From JABDQA01 sp963824415 (GTDB taxonomy: Bacteria; Desulfobacterota; Desulfobulbia; Desulfobulbales; Desulfocapsaceae), in NCBI GenBank assembly GCA_963824415.1, contig CAWGPM010000015.1, forward strand, positions 1 through 64,000: a stretch of DNA of 64,000 nucleotides. Direction: 5' to 3'. A model generated the notes under the pieces. That model made no database searches. It was not told the origin of the DNA and saw nothing but the letters and a program-made list of their open reading frames with translations. Positions 43,412 through 53,240 of the stretch are shown one piece after another; positions within the stretch are counted from its first letter, which is position 1; the number at the start of each line of letters is the position of its first letter. The position numbers were made by a program, and so were the translations under genes.

Positions 43412-45167
43412 TTACTTCCTGAACCATCTTTTTTCTGAATTCAACCAGCCTTGCACCAATCTTTGGATCCTGCAGGGCCAGAATTCGGCAGGCCAGAACC
43501 GCGCCATTCTTAGCCCCGGCCTTGCCAATGCCCATGGTTGCAACCGGAATCCCCGGTGGCATCTGCACGGTGGCAAGCAGCGCATCCATACCGCCAAGCG
43601 GTGAAGCATCAAGCGGAACGCCGATCACCGGCAGATCGGTATGCGAGGCAATAACCCCGGCCAGATGCGCCGCCATTCCCGCTCCGGCAATGATTACTTT
43701 GATTCCGCGTTCCGAAGCAGAGGTGGTATATTGCATTACTTTTTCAGGCGTGCGATGGGCGGAGGCAACAGTCATTTCAAAACCAATCCCCATTTCTTTG
43801 AGAAAATCTGCAGCTGCGCGCATCACCGGCAGATCCGAATCGCTGCCCATCAGAATGCCGACCTGGACCCTGCTTGCCGGAGTAACTGATCGGTTCAAGG
43901 CCTTGGCCCCGATATCAGTCCGGTAGAAACTCCCGGTCCAGCTTATCTGGCTGACTCCCTTATAGGCCCGGCTGATGGCGGTCTGCAGATCTTTACCGAC
44001 TGCAGTTACTCCTAACACCCGGCCGCCCGCTGTAACCAGTCTGTTTTTTTCTAACCCGGTTCCGGCATGAAACACCTCCACGCCCGGGACAGCCGCTGCC
44101 TTGCTGATTCCCCTGATCTGTTTTCCTTGTTCATAGGAGCCGGGGTAGCCCCCCGAAGACATAACGACACAGATGGTTGGCCGGGGATCGATTTTCATTT
44201 CAACCCGGTCCAGTTCTCCGTCAATGGCCGCCTCGAAGATCTCCACGATATCACTCTTCACCCGCATCAGCAGCGGTTGCGCCTCCGGATCACCGAATCT
44301 GCAGTTGAACTCGAGCACATTGATGCGGTCGCCATCGATCATCAGACCGGCATAGAGCATGCCTTTATAGGGCCGGCCTTCCGCAGCCATGCCTCTGATG
44401 GTCTGCAGCATCACCTTTTCCATCGCAAATTCATAGATCGCATCGGTGACCACAGGCGCTGGCGAATATGCACCCATGCCACCGGTGTTCGGCCCCTCGT
44501 CATTGTCGAAGATCGGTTTATGATCCTGCGAAGTGGGTAGTGGCAGCACCGTTTTGCCATCGGTAAAAGCAATGAACGAAGCCTCCTCACCCTTCAGACA
44601 TTCCTCGATGATCACCCGGTCACCCGCATCTCCGAAGACCTTATCAAGCATGATCTGGTCCACCGCATCTTTGGCCTCTTTTACCGTGGCGGCCACGATG
44701 ACCCCTTTGCCAGCTGCCAGTCCGTCCGCCTTGACCACAATCGGGGCACCGCATTTATCGATATATTTCTTGGCTTTTCGGGGGTCTCTGAATACTTTGA
44801 AGTCAGCAGTGGGAATGTCGTATTTTTTCAGAAACTCTTTGGTATACACTTTGCTTCCTTCAAGAATGGCCGCCTTTTTGGTCGGGCCGAAGATGCGCAG
44901 CCCCTTCTTCTCGAAGCTGTCGACAATGCCCTCCACCAGTGATGCCTCGGGTCCGACGATGGTAAGATCGATCTTTTCTTTTTGCGCAAATGCGGTGAGC
45001 GCTTTAACGTCGGTTGCGGAGATGTCCACGCATTCAGCTATCTTGCGAATTCCGGCATTGCCGGGGGCACAATAGATCTGGCCAACTGCTTTGCTCTGTT
45101 GAATCTTCCATACCAGGGCATGTTCCCGCCCACCAGAACCGACGACCAATACCTTCATATCATTCAT
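43383..45167 (-). CDS. purD: PurD-PurE fusion: GAR synthetase plus N5-CAIR mutase
   Basis: This 594-residue bifunctional purine enzyme begins with PurD (residues 1 to about 425). It is an ATP-grasp GAR synthetase with VGSGGREHAL, PEASLVEGIVD and DGLAAGKGVIVA, ending at a short linker. PurE follows (about 432-594) with ILMGSDSDLPVM, ASAHRTPEKV and AGMAAHLAGVIA, the mutase active site. The two normally are separate genes, with PurE usually beside PurK. The start follows GGGAG (ATG at 45167), although the frame is open upstream. tsaC overlaps its end. No break is seen between the two parts, so this is a true fusion. Confidence 0.9.
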   Translation of the reverse strand: MNDMKVLVVGSGGREHALVWKIQQSKAVGQIYCAPGNAGIRKIAECVDISATDVKALTAFAQKEKIDLTIVGPEASLVEGIVDSFEKKGLRIFGPTKKAAILEGSKVYTKEFLKKYDIPTADFKVFRDPRKAKKYIDKCGAPIVVKADGLAAGKGVIVAATVKEAKDAVDQIMLDKVFGDAGDRVIIEECLKGEEASFIAFTDGKTVLPLPTSQDHKPIFDNDEGPNTGGMGAYSPAPVVTDAIYEFAMEKVMLQTIRGMAAEGRPYKGMLYAGLMIDGDRINVLEFNCRFGDPEAQPLLMRVKSDIVEIFEAAIDGELDRVEMKIDPRPTICVVMSSGGYPGSYEQGKQIRGISKAAAVPGVEVFHAGTGLEKNRLVTAGGRVLGVTAVGKDLQTAISRAYKGVSQISWTGSFYRTDIGAKALNRSVTPASRVQVGILMGSDSDLPVMRAAADFLKEMGIGFEMTVASAHRTPEKVMQYTTSASERGIKVIIAGAGMAAHLAGVIASHTDLPVIGVPLDASPLGGMDALLATVQMPPGIPVATMGIGKAGAKNGAVLACRILALQDPKIGARLVEFRKKMVQEVNEKARNISL

Positions 45168-45355
45168 GAGCTCCCTCTCTTTTTTAAGATACGTTGCAGT
45201 CACGCAGCAGAAATGCAGCGCTCCTAAATACGGAAATACTGATTCAAAGGTAAACAATCTGGCAAATCTTACAATGAATTAGTTATCCGTCGTGCGGATA
45301 GCCCGCAAGAGCCATAAAAATAGCGCTTGAACATAACAACTGGAGCAATTTCAGA

Positions 45356-45400
45356 TTGACAAATAGCACGTCAATGGGTAGATGAATGAATAGTCATTCA
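45356..45400 (+). promoter_or_regulatory. FadR/YsiA-type operator overlapping the promoter of the TetR gene
   Basis: The palindrome TGAATGA-ATAG-TCATTCA lies at 45383-45400, 28 bases before the regulator gene. It agrees with the consensus I recall for the Bacillus subtilis fatty-acid regulator FadR. A TTGACA box at 45356-45361 with a weak TAGATG 17 bases on suggests the operator overlaps or follows the promoter, so autorepression is likely. Confidence 0.65.
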
Positions 45401-45428
45401 CTAACTGAAACGTTACCCCTTTTCTGTC

Positions 45429-46016
45429 ATGAAATCGATCGACAAGCATACCAAGATCATCATTGCAGCTACGAAAGTCTTCGCCAAGAAGGGATTTTTC
45501 AATGCCCGAATTTCAGACATTGCCAAGGAGGCAAAAGTCGCCGACGGGACGATTTACCTATACTTCAACAACAAATTTGACATCCTGATCTCGGTATTGG
45601 AAGAAGAGATTGGCAAGATTATCGAACAGATCAGAAAAGCGATAGAAAAAGAAACTGATCCGGAAAAAATGCTGACGATTTTCATAGAGAAACATCTGTC
45701 AGCCATGAAACACAACAAGAACCTGGCTGAAGTGATTCATATCGAACTTCGACAGAGTGACCGGTTGGTGAAGGAATATCGTAATAATACTTTCAGACAA
45801 TACATCAATCTGATATCGGAAATCATCCAGCGGGGCCAGGAACTCGGTATCTATCGCAAGGATATCATTCCAGCTATCGCCAAACTCGCTTTTTTCGGTG
45901 CACTCGACGAAGTTTCTCGCATCTGGACGACACCGGGGACTGCGAATTACTCGCTGGAAGAAACCACTGAGCAGATTATCTCCTTGTTTCTCTCCGGTCT
46001 GCGTCGCAGCACTTAA
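45429..46016 (+). CDS. fadR: TetR family regulator, FadR/YsiA-like
   Basis: This 195-residue repressor has an N-terminal helix-turn-helix (residues 10-55: IIIAATKVFAKKGF, ISDIAKEAKVADGTIYLYF). The C-terminal ligand domain and length resemble B. subtilis FadR (YsiA), which senses long-chain acyl-CoA. A matching operator precedes it. Target genes are not evident here; no beta-oxidation genes adjoin. It converges on greA. TetR identity is certain; acyl-CoA sensing is inference from the operator. Confidence 0.8.
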   Translation: MKSIDKHTKIIIAATKVFAKKGFFNARISDIAKEAKVADGTIYLYFNNKFDILISVLEEEIGKIIEQIRKAIEKETDPEKMLTIFIEKHLSAMKHNKNLAEVIHIELRQSDRLVKEYRNNTFRQYINLISEIIQRGQELGIYRKDIIPAIAKLAFFGALDEVSRIWTTPGTANYSLEETTEQIISLFLSGLRRST

Positions 46017-46076
46017 ACACCGAAATCTACCTATCGGCTGCCGCATGGCCAGCCGTCAAGATTATAGTCTCGGGCG

Positions 46077-46562
46077 TCAGGCAATTTCAGACGTGGCAAT
46101 ATCCACAACTTCAAACTCCCGGGTTCCTCCGGGTGTCTTGGCCAGCACCTCATCGCCAATCTCTTTGCCGATCAGGCTTTTGCCCAGCGGCGATAAGACC
46201 GAGATCGACCCCTTCTTGACGTCCGCTTCCTCGGGACCAAGCAACTGATAGCTGATCTCTTGATCGGTATCCAAATCAAGGAGACTGACGACGGTGCCAA
46301 ACACAACCCGATCCCGGTCAACTTTTGTACAATCGATCACTTCAGCGCGGCTCAGCTTGTCCTTGAGCTCGAGGATGCGGCCTTCGATGAGCCCCTGCCG
46401 CTCTTTGGCTGCGTGATATTCAGCGTTTTCCTTCAGATCGCCATGACCTCTGGCGACCTCGATGGCCTTCATCACCTCGATCCGGTCTCTTCTCTCAAGT
46501 CTGGATAATTCTTCCTTAAGTTTCTGATGACCGGTTCTTGACATTGGAATACGTATAACCAT
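46077..46562 (-). CDS. greA: transcript cleavage factor GreA
   Basis: This 161-residue factor rescues backtracked RNA polymerase. The N-terminal coiled-coil tip GDLKENAEYHAAKERQ carries the acidic residues that chelate the catalytic Mg2+. A C-terminal FKBP-like domain follows. AGGAG lies six bases before the ATG. It follows a terminator of the upstream TPR gene on the same strand. Confidence 0.93.
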   Translation of the reverse strand: MVIRIPMSRTGHQKLKEELSRLERRDRIEVMKAIEVARGHGDLKENAEYHAAKERQGLIEGRILELKDKLSRAEVIDCTKVDRDRVVFGTVVSLLDLDTDQEISYQLLGPEEADVKKGSISVLSPLGKSLIGKEIGDEVLAKTPGGTREFEVVDIATSEIA

Positions 46563-46574
46563 TTGATGCTCCTG

Positions 46575-46617
46575 AAAATAAAAAAACCTGCAACAGTCTA
46601 ACCGACTGCAATACAGG
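46575..46617 (-). terminator. terminator of the TPR/beta-barrel gene
   Basis: On the minus strand CAGTC/GACTG with outer CCTG/CAGG forms a bulged hairpin followed by TTTTTTTATTTT. It lies between the large TPR gene and greA. Confidence 0.6.
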
Positions 46618-46636
46618 TGCTTGAAAATTTGAATTA

Positions 46637-49600
46637 TTACCAGCGATAGACCAGCGAAGCAAAGGCTTCGAGATCTTTATAGTCGTCCGACAATTGGGTT
46701 GAGAAGGTCCCTTTTACTAGAAAAGACGGACTAATTTCAAGCAAAATATCGATATCTAATTCGTGCACGAGAAAATCGCCCTTTTCATAACCGATGCCGT
46801 AAAGAGCTGTTAAAGAGCCTGTTCCACTTTGCAATTTACCGGTGGGTGAAAGTTCAAGCTTATAGGCTACGGCCAGTAGATGCTTCCAATAGCTATCCGG
46901 ACTCCAATAGGGCAGACCAGGCGTGCCTACCCCGCTGGCCTCATCTGTGTTTTCTTTAACATCGGGATCATTGCTTATAGTATTCTGCAAAGACTCAAAG
47001 GAATAGGTGAAATCAAGTGAGGTTCTATCGCCAAACCAGCGATAAGAACTCCACAGGTGGTAGCGTTCACCTTCGTTGAAATCACTGTAGTCGATGAAAC
47101 TCAGGTCGAAGCCAAAAAACAGCCCGAAGAGGTACTCAACAGACAAACCCAGCTGGAGATCTCTATGGTAGATACCGGCGGCAAGTGAATCGATGGTATC
47201 ATCCACCGGCGCCTGGCTCACCGTCGCAAAGAGGTCGAGTCTCTTTTCCAGGGTTCCTTTCACAGAGGCATCGTAGATCAGAAATGATTTACCGTCGGTA
47301 TCAAAGTCCTCAAAGCCGAGATTTACCCCAGCCCCTAGGTTGTCGTTGAACTGTATATTGTATGAACCTAAAATAGTGTTGCTTTTTAATAGTGTTGAGG
47401 AATCACTGTCTCCCCACTCACTGCGTCCAGCCAGCACACCTACGTCCTGAAACAGCGCCGGCTTGATCTTCAGCCCAATCCCGGCATACTTCTCGGAAAT
47501 ATCTTTATAACCGCCCCTGCCATCTTCTTCCAGGTAATGTGCATCCAGGAACAGGTGCGGCTGCTGCTGGCGTTCACTTTTCTCGGTCGCCAGCCTCACT
47601 TCTGGATAGACAACTTTCTCTTCTTTGATTTTTTCGAGCACTTCACTCTGCTCGTCTAACTTGCCGAGTCTGCTGTATACCGTTGCCAGATCCGGGTAAA
47701 CCTCAACTGGTATGTCTGGCTCTTCAGTAAAAAGCGCTATATAATTTATTTCTGCCTGATAAAATCTCTTGGCGGCAAGCGACTCTCTGGCGGCTTGTTC
47801 CCTCTTTACTATCTTTTGCCAGCGATAATGTTCGTAAAATGTACTGGTGATCCTGTTGATCTGATTTTTGAGATGCTCTGCAGCAAACTGAGCTGACATA
47901 AAATAGTCTAAAACTTCACGTTTATCGGGACCAGAGAAAATTAAACCCCGCGGTAGCCTGGAAACGAGTTCATCATAGCCTTCTACCTGGCTGATCTTGT
48001 CGGATAATGCTGCCATTTCCCGATCCAGATCGTCAATAATCACACGATAGGCATCAAGAGCGTCTTGCCACCGGTCGCTGGCCCACAGGGCCCGAACCCA
48101 CATCAACTGGGCTTCAGGGTAATCCATTGAATCAAATTTGCTCAGGATACGTGGAGTTTCTGATTGAGCATCGCGTTCAAGCACAAACAGGTCGAGAAGT
48201 GCAGCGGGTCTGCCCAGTCGGTTTTCAAGCTGAGCGACCTGCTCCCTGAAATAATACTCCTGAGCAAATACTGAGCTGAGTCCGGAAAAGATCTCTAGTG
48301 CAGAGCCATGATTTGAGATTGCCCGCTGAGTTTCTGCCAGCATCAGTTGCAGACGAGTGGATTCGACCTCGCGCTGAACAAGCCTTTGCATATAGCTCAG
48401 TGCTTCTTTTTCTTTTCCCAAATCAAGCAATAAGCGAACAAGTGCGAGCTGTTCTGAAAGGGAAAGTACCGAAAAACGCGCCTCTATTGTATCTGAACCG
48501 TTGCTCTGCTCATATTCCCGCGCCAGAAAAAGCATGGCTGTGAACGCATCGACCCCTTTGAACTTCTGACGCAACCGCTGCAACAGCTCCAGACAGTCAT
48601 CATATTTACCGTCTCGGTAGTAATGGCCTGCCACCAGAAGGATAATGTCCAGATCTTCTCCGGTGATGCTATCCGCGTTAGCCGACTGATTCAGATACTC
48701 GAGTCCTTTGCGGTGCCATGTCTCGTTCCCTGATAGCGCTTCATGGCGAAGTTTCAAATAAACCAGATGGCTTTTCTGCACCTGGCTCAGTTCGGCAGAT
48801 GATAGGGGAAAGCGACGCTCCAGCGCACCGAACCAGAGTGCTGCCGCAGGGAGGTCCTTTCTATTTAAACTATACTCTGCCAGCATCAGGTATGATTCAA
48901 AGTCCGCTGGATTGCTTGCAGCGTAAGTTCGAAGCATTTCTTCGGCTTTATAATTCCGGCCTTGAGCCGACAACAGGGTTGCCAACTCCTTGGTAAAATG
49001 AACAGAAAGGGAGCTGTGTTCATTTTTATGCTGATAACCTGTTAAATAATCCTGTGCCGCAGCGGATAAACCACTCATTACCAACCCGTCAAAATAGGCC
49101 CTGTCCCGTTCGAGCCTGAACTCTGGGCTGTTCGCATAGAAAGCGTCCGAGCCCTGGTATAGAGCACTCATTTTATCGACCAGGCCAAGCCTGCCGGCAA
49201 GCGCTATTGCCTGAGTCCTTATCTTGACGTCAAGCGGATTAAGGCTCAGATAATCCAGATAGCCTTGCAGTTCAGCCAGATCCTGACCCGCTGCTCTGAA
49301 ACAGTCGGCTTTGAGCAGGGTAAGTTCCGGCGCTTGCTGAGCCTGCAGCTGGCTTTGTTCGAGAAATGCAACGCATTTTTCAGGCTGGCTCTTTTTCAGC
49401 AACAGTGTTGCAATAGCAGATATGACCTCTATATCTTGGGGTTCATGCGCATGAATGATCTGCAGCACTTCGAGCAACTCATTTTCTTTTTCCCTGCCCA
49501 TTTGTTCAAGCATTGTGGCCATCGCCCGATAAATACCGATGCGATCCGGTGTGACCATGGCCAAATCCCGCCACAACATCCAGACACCATCATTTTCAAC

Positions 49601-50569
49601 TATGGCCAGCAAGTCATTGGCCAGGATAAGCTGGAGATTTTCTATCTCATCCGAAACATCGACACCGTCTGGAAATTCATTTCGATATTGCTCAAAAAAA
49701 TACAGGGCACGATCCGACCTGCCCAGCGTAAACAGATAGATTCTGGCAACAGCAAGCAGATAGGTCTGCCGATCAATGCCGTTGTCTATCAGAGTGAGCA
49801 AGTGGGGCAATGCTTGTTGAGGTTTATCCTGATCGTAAAGGTAATCTGCTAACTTTTTACGGTAGCCTAAATCGTCAGGTTCACTCTGCAGATAAACTTC
49901 CCATTGATCAGCGGCTTCATCCAGGCGCCCGGTCTTTTCAAATACATCGGCGGCCTCTCTTGCTACCATCGGCGCCACCCAGTACTTTTTTACCAGTTCA
50001 CTGAAATAGTAGCCGCTTTTCTGCAACTGACCGTTATCTCTACAAAGACGGGCAAGGTTGGTTATTGTTTCACGGCCAGCACCGCCGCGCTGATACTGCT
50101 GCTCCATCAGCGGGATAGTCAACAAATCTTTGCCTTGGGCGGCCAATGCACTAATCAGACCATCTAAAGCCTTATCCGAGAAAGGGCCGCCAGGCTCGAG
50201 CGCCAGCGCCTCACCAAAATACCGGGCTGCCTGCTCAGCTCTGTCCTGCTGCAGCGCCACATCCCCGGCACTTATCAGGTAATCGATTCGCTCCGGAGCT
50301 GCTTCAAGGAGACTTTCGATGAGCAGCAGAGCCTGATCGTAGTTTTCAAGAGCAATATAGGTTTTGCAAAGCTCCCACTTGACTTCTTCTATGTGTGGCT
50401 TTTCTTCAAGAACGGCAAGATAACGCTCGACTGCTGCGAGATAATTCTGCTGGTGGGACAGAGCGCGCGCTTCGTCCCACCATAATTTCCAGGGTGGCTG
50501 TTGTGAGTCTTTATTGACGAGAATTACATCCTTGCCGGGGACAAGAGGTGCAGCCTGGAGCTGGGGCAC
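46637..50569 (-). CDS. large TPR protein with C-terminal outer-membrane beta-barrel (BcsC/PgaA/PelB-like)
   Basis: This protein of at least 1310 residues begins with about 20 TPR-like repeats (residues 25-980, e.g. ALSHQQNYLAAVERYLAVLEE). It ends in a 300-residue stretch of alternating aromatic and polar strands, with a terminal VYRW typical of outer-membrane barrels. This layout is that of exopolysaccharide secretins such as BcsC, PgaA and PelB. No polysaccharide synthase adjoins; an aminotransferase lies upstream. With the GTG at 50569 the protein has no signal peptide. The same frame continues upstream to 50621 and spells a hydrophobic leader, but without ATG, GTG or TTG. The true start is therefore uncertain. 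Confidence 0.75.
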   Translation of the reverse strand: MPQLQAAPLVPGKDVILVNKDSQQPPWKLWWDEARALSHQQNYLAAVERYLAVLEEKPHIEEVKWELCKTYIALENYDQALLLIESLLEAAPERIDYLISAGDVALQQDRAEQAARYFGEALALEPGGPFSDKALDGLISALAAQGKDLLTIPLMEQQYQRGGAGRETITNLARLCRDNGQLQKSGYYFSELVKKYWVAPMVAREAADVFEKTGRLDEAADQWEVYLQSEPDDLGYRKKLADYLYDQDKPQQALPHLLTLIDNGIDRQTYLLAVARIYLFTLGRSDRALYFFEQYRNEFPDGVDVSDEIENLQLILANDLLAIVENDGVWMLWRDLAMVTPDRIGIYRAMATMLEQMGREKENELLEVLQIIHAHEPQDIEVISAIATLLLKKSQPEKCVAFLEQSQLQAQQAPELTLLKADCFRAAGQDLAELQGYLDYLSLNPLDVKIRTQAIALAGRLGLVDKMSALYQGSDAFYANSPEFRLERDRAYFDGLVMSGLSAAAQDYLTGYQHKNEHSSLSVHFTKELATLLSAQGRNYKAEEMLRTYAASNPADFESYLMLAEYSLNRKDLPAAALWFGALERRFPLSSAELSQVQKSHLVYLKLRHEALSGNETWHRKGLEYLNQSANADSITGEDLDIILLVAGHYYRDGKYDDCLELLQRLRQKFKGVDAFTAMLFLAREYEQSNGSDTIEARFSVLSLSEQLALVRLLLDLGKEKEALSYMQRLVQREVESTRLQLMLAETQRAISNHGSALEIFSGLSSVFAQEYYFREQVAQLENRLGRPAALLDLFVLERDAQSETPRILSKFDSMDYPEAQLMWVRALWASDRWQDALDAYRVIIDDLDREMAALSDKISQVEGYDELVSRLPRGLIFSGPDKREVLDYFMSAQFAAEHLKNQINRITSTFYEHYRWQKIVKREQAARESLAAKRFYQAEINYIALFTEEPDIPVEVYPDLATVYSRLGKLDEQSEVLEKIKEEKVVYPEVRLATEKSERQQQPHLFLDAHYLEEDGRGGYKDISEKYAGIGLKIKPALFQDVGVLAGRSEWGDSDSSTLLKSNTILGSYNIQFNDNLGAGVNLGFEDFDTDGKSFLIYDASVKGTLEKRLDLFATVSQAPVDDTIDSLAAGIYHRDLQLGLSVEYLFGLFFGFDLSFIDYSDFNEGERYHLWSSYRWFGDRTSLDFTYSFESLQNTISNDPDVKENTDEASGVGTPGLPYWSPDSYWKHLLAVAYKLELSPTGKLQSGTGSLTALYGIGYEKGDFLVHELDIDILLEISPSFLVKGTFSTQLSDDYKDLEAFASLVYRW

Positions 50570-50774
50570 GAGCGATCCGATGGATATGGCTGCCAGAACG
50601 ATAATGTGAAGGATTTGAAAAATAGCTTAGCCTGATTGTAAAACAATGAATCAGATGACTGAGCGGATCAGACCGCCAGCTTCTACCCAATGTATGGGTT
50701 CAAAGGGGTACTCCCCTCACCTGCGCCGGTGCAGTGCGATTATGATACATCGCTGCGCAAATTAATTTTCTGAT

Positions 50775-51956
50775 TTATCTATAAAAGTCTGCAATGGATT
50801 TTACAACATATTCCTGCATCTCGGGGGTGAGCCCCGGATAAATGGGCAGCGCCAGGGTTTCTCGAGCTGCCTGCTCGGTGTGCTTCATCGGAGCAGAGAC
50901 GATGATCCCCTCCAGGCACTTCTGTTGATGCAGGCCAAGCGGATAATATATTTCCGTGGCGACTCCGTTGCTCTGGAGCCAATCGCGAAGATTATCTCGT
51001 CTCTCAGCGCGTATAACATACTGGTTGTAGATATGATAATTTCTGGAGGCGGCTGCGGCTCCAGCTGCTTCTCGATAGATTGCCTTCGGCGTCTTTACCA
51101 CTCCTTCAGTGCCAATATCAGAGGCGCTGAACAGGCGGTTGTAGCGCTCGGCGTTTTCCCGCCGCTGGCGATGCCAGATCTCCAGATTTTTGAGCTTTAT
51201 CCGCAATATTGCTGCCTGAATTGGATCCAGACGAAAATTTCCACCAACCATCGGATGATAATACTTGGGTGAACTGCCGTGGTTGCGAAGCAACTTCACT
51301 TTCTCTGTAAAAGCGTCGTCTCGACTGACCACCATGCCGCCGTCACCCAGAGCTCCAAGATTCTTGCTGGGAAAAAAAGAAAAACAGCCGGCCAGGCCAA
51401 TTGAGCCGGCTTTGTGCCAGTTCCCGCCTGCGCTCTCATCGATGCAGACTTCAGCCCCGATGGCCTGGGCTGCATCTTCCAGCACCGGCACCTGGTATTT
51501 TTCTGAAAGTGCTTTGATCGCTGCCATGTCGGCACACTGTCCGTAGAGGTGAACCGCAATAATGGCTTTGACCTTTTTCTGCTTATCGGCTTCCAGGAGG
51601 GCCTCGATGTTGACCGGATCGATGTTGTAGGAGACCGGATCAATATCGGCAAAGACCGGCACCGCACCCCGCCGCAAAATAACGCCCATGGTAGCGAAAA
51701 ACGAATATGGCGTGGTGATGACCTGGTCGCCATGGCCGATATCCAGGGCCATAAGCGAAACGAGAAGGGCGTCGGTGCCGCTGGACACTCCGACAGCGCC
51801 AGATACGGAGCAATAGGCCGCTATTTCTTCTTCGAGCCCCTCGACCTCCGGTCCCTGGATGTACCTGGTAGAATCGACAACTTGGATGATTTTTTCTATG
51901 ATTTCAGAACGTTGATCTAAAAGTGGCGGACTCAGGTCAAGTAATGGGACGTTCAT
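50775..51956 (-). CDS. DegT/DnrJ/EryC1/StrS family sugar aminotransferase
   Basis: This 393-residue PLP enzyme transfers an amino group to a keto-sugar nucleotide. SSGTDALLVSL binds the cofactor phosphate and SFFPSKNLGALGDGG carries the Lys that forms the internal aldimine. DEDAAQAIGA-type residues (LEDAAQAIGAEV) follow the family. It would make an amino sugar for a surface polysaccharide. It lies upstream of, and on the same strand as, the TPR/beta-barrel gene across a 205-base gap, so a shared polysaccharide role is possible but not shown. Confidence 0.87.
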   Translation of the reverse strand: MNVPLLDLSPPLLDQRSEIIEKIIQVVDSTRYIQGPEVEGLEEEIAAYCSVSGAVGVSSGTDALLVSLMALDIGHGDQVITTPYSFFATMGVILRRGAVPVFADIDPVSYNIDPVNIEALLEADKQKKVKAIIAVHLYGQCADMAAIKALSEKYQVPVLEDAAQAIGAEVCIDESAGGNWHKAGSIGLAGCFSFFPSKNLGALGDGGMVVSRDDAFTEKVKLLRNHGSSPKYYHPMVGGNFRLDPIQAAILRIKLKNLEIWHRQRRENAERYNRLFSASDIGTEGVVKTPKAIYREAAGAAAASRNYHIYNQYVIRAERRDNLRDWLQSNGVATEIYYPLGLHQQKCLEGIIVSAPMKHTEQAARETLALPIYPGLTPEMQEYVVKSIADFYR

Positions 51957-52005
51957 GTCGTTTAGGGTGCAGGAAGATGTGATGGGATAACGCCGCCTGT
52001 AAGAA

Positions 52006-52974
52006 TTAATCGGAAGCGTTCACAATGATTTTTTCGCCGTCAAAGAAATCGACGATATCAGGCATTTCCGACTCAAGATATTTTTTCATCTTGGCCAGTA
52101 GATTTACCTCGATCTGCCTGACGCGTTCGCGGGAAATATCGAATTTGTCGGCAATATTCTGCAGCGTCATCGGCTCATCGGTGAGCAGCCTGTCTTCGAG
52201 AATCATCCGTTCTTTATCATTTAGACTCTCTTTCAGTTTTTCGAGTAGCTCCTTGAGGCGCAGTTTCATCTCCTTGCCGGCGATCCTCGATTCGATTGAC
52301 GGATCATCACTTGGGATAAAACTCTTCTGTTCGTCGTCGGAGTCATTTTTAACAGGACTTTCCAGCGACACATCCCAACTGTCCATGCGCTGGCTCATTT
52401 CAACAACTTCTTTCTCTTTGACGTTGAGCCTCTCTGCCAAGAGTTTCGGCTCGGGATTGAAGCCCTGCGATTCGAGCAGCTTTTTCTCCTTGTTCAGGCT
52501 GAAAAATAATTTGCGCTGGGCCTGCGTGGTACCGATTTTAACCAGACGCCAGTTGTCCATGATGAACTTCAACACGTACGCGCGGATCCAGTAGGCTGCG
52601 TAATAGGAAAACTTAACCCCGCGATAGGGGTCGAATTTTTTGGTGGCCTGCACGAGTCCGACGTTGCCCTCCTGGATCAGATCCATAAAATTCTGCATCC
52701 AGTATTTCTGGAAATCCATCGCAACCTTGACCACCAGCCGAAGATTACTCGACACCAGGCGATAGGCAGCGTTGGGATCCCCGGATTCGCGAAATTTAAT
52801 GGCCAATTCCTCGGTTTCTTCGCGGGACAGTAGCTCGTACTGGCTGATTTCCTGAAGATAGCGGTGCAGAGCCGGATTACTCAGTACCGGCAAGTTCTCA
52901 TCATCAGATAAGGCTACAAGCGGATTTTCGTGGGGCTCGACTTCAACGGTTGTTGTATTATTCTTTTTGCTCAT
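52006..52974 (-). CDS. rpoH: RNA polymerase sigma-32 factor
   Basis: This 322-residue heat-shock sigma factor has region 2 (VKVAMDFQKYWMQNFMDLIQEGNVGLVQA), the RpoH box (QRKLFFSLNKEKK) and region 4 with a helix-turn-helix (LQNIADKFDISRERVRQIE). The RpoH box separates it from RpoD and RpoS. An acidic N-terminal extension of about 25 residues is present. It is monocistronic; the aminotransferase gene follows 50 bases downstream on the same strand. Confidence 0.93.
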   Translation of the reverse strand: MSKKNNTTTVEVEPHENPLVALSDDENLPVLSNPALHRYLQEISQYELLSREETEELAIKFRESGDPNAAYRLVSSNLRLVVKVAMDFQKYWMQNFMDLIQEGNVGLVQATKKFDPYRGVKFSYYAAYWIRAYVLKFIMDNWRLVKIGTTQAQRKLFFSLNKEKKLLESQGFNPEPKLLAERLNVKEKEVVEMSQRMDSWDVSLESPVKNDSDDEQKSFIPSDDPSIESRIAGKEMKLRLKELLEKLKESLNDKERMILEDRLLTDEPMTLQNIADKFDISRERVRQIEVNLLAKMKKYLESEMPDIVDFFDGEKIIVNASD

Positions 52975-53240
52975 CTATAGTTATCTCTCCAAGGCAACCT
53001 TGGTATTCTTGTAGAAAAAGACTTTAATCTTACTCTAAAGACAGGAAAGTGCAATCAAATATGCAGCACCGGTATATCCGCACATTTTATTACAGAAGCA
53101 CCCTTTTGTTGTTATATCCTACCATATCAGCCGGGTAGGGAAATATTTTATTTTCTTCCTGCTCCGTTTATGATAGAAGCGTTTTTTTCTTCTACCCGCC
53201 TCAGTAGCCTGACAAGCCCCTGGGTGCAGTGATTTAATCG

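Noticed and set aside
42668..43438. 256-codon plus-strand frame over the tsaC region
   Set aside because: It lies antisense to tsaC, whose motifs are clear, and its composition is not protein-like.
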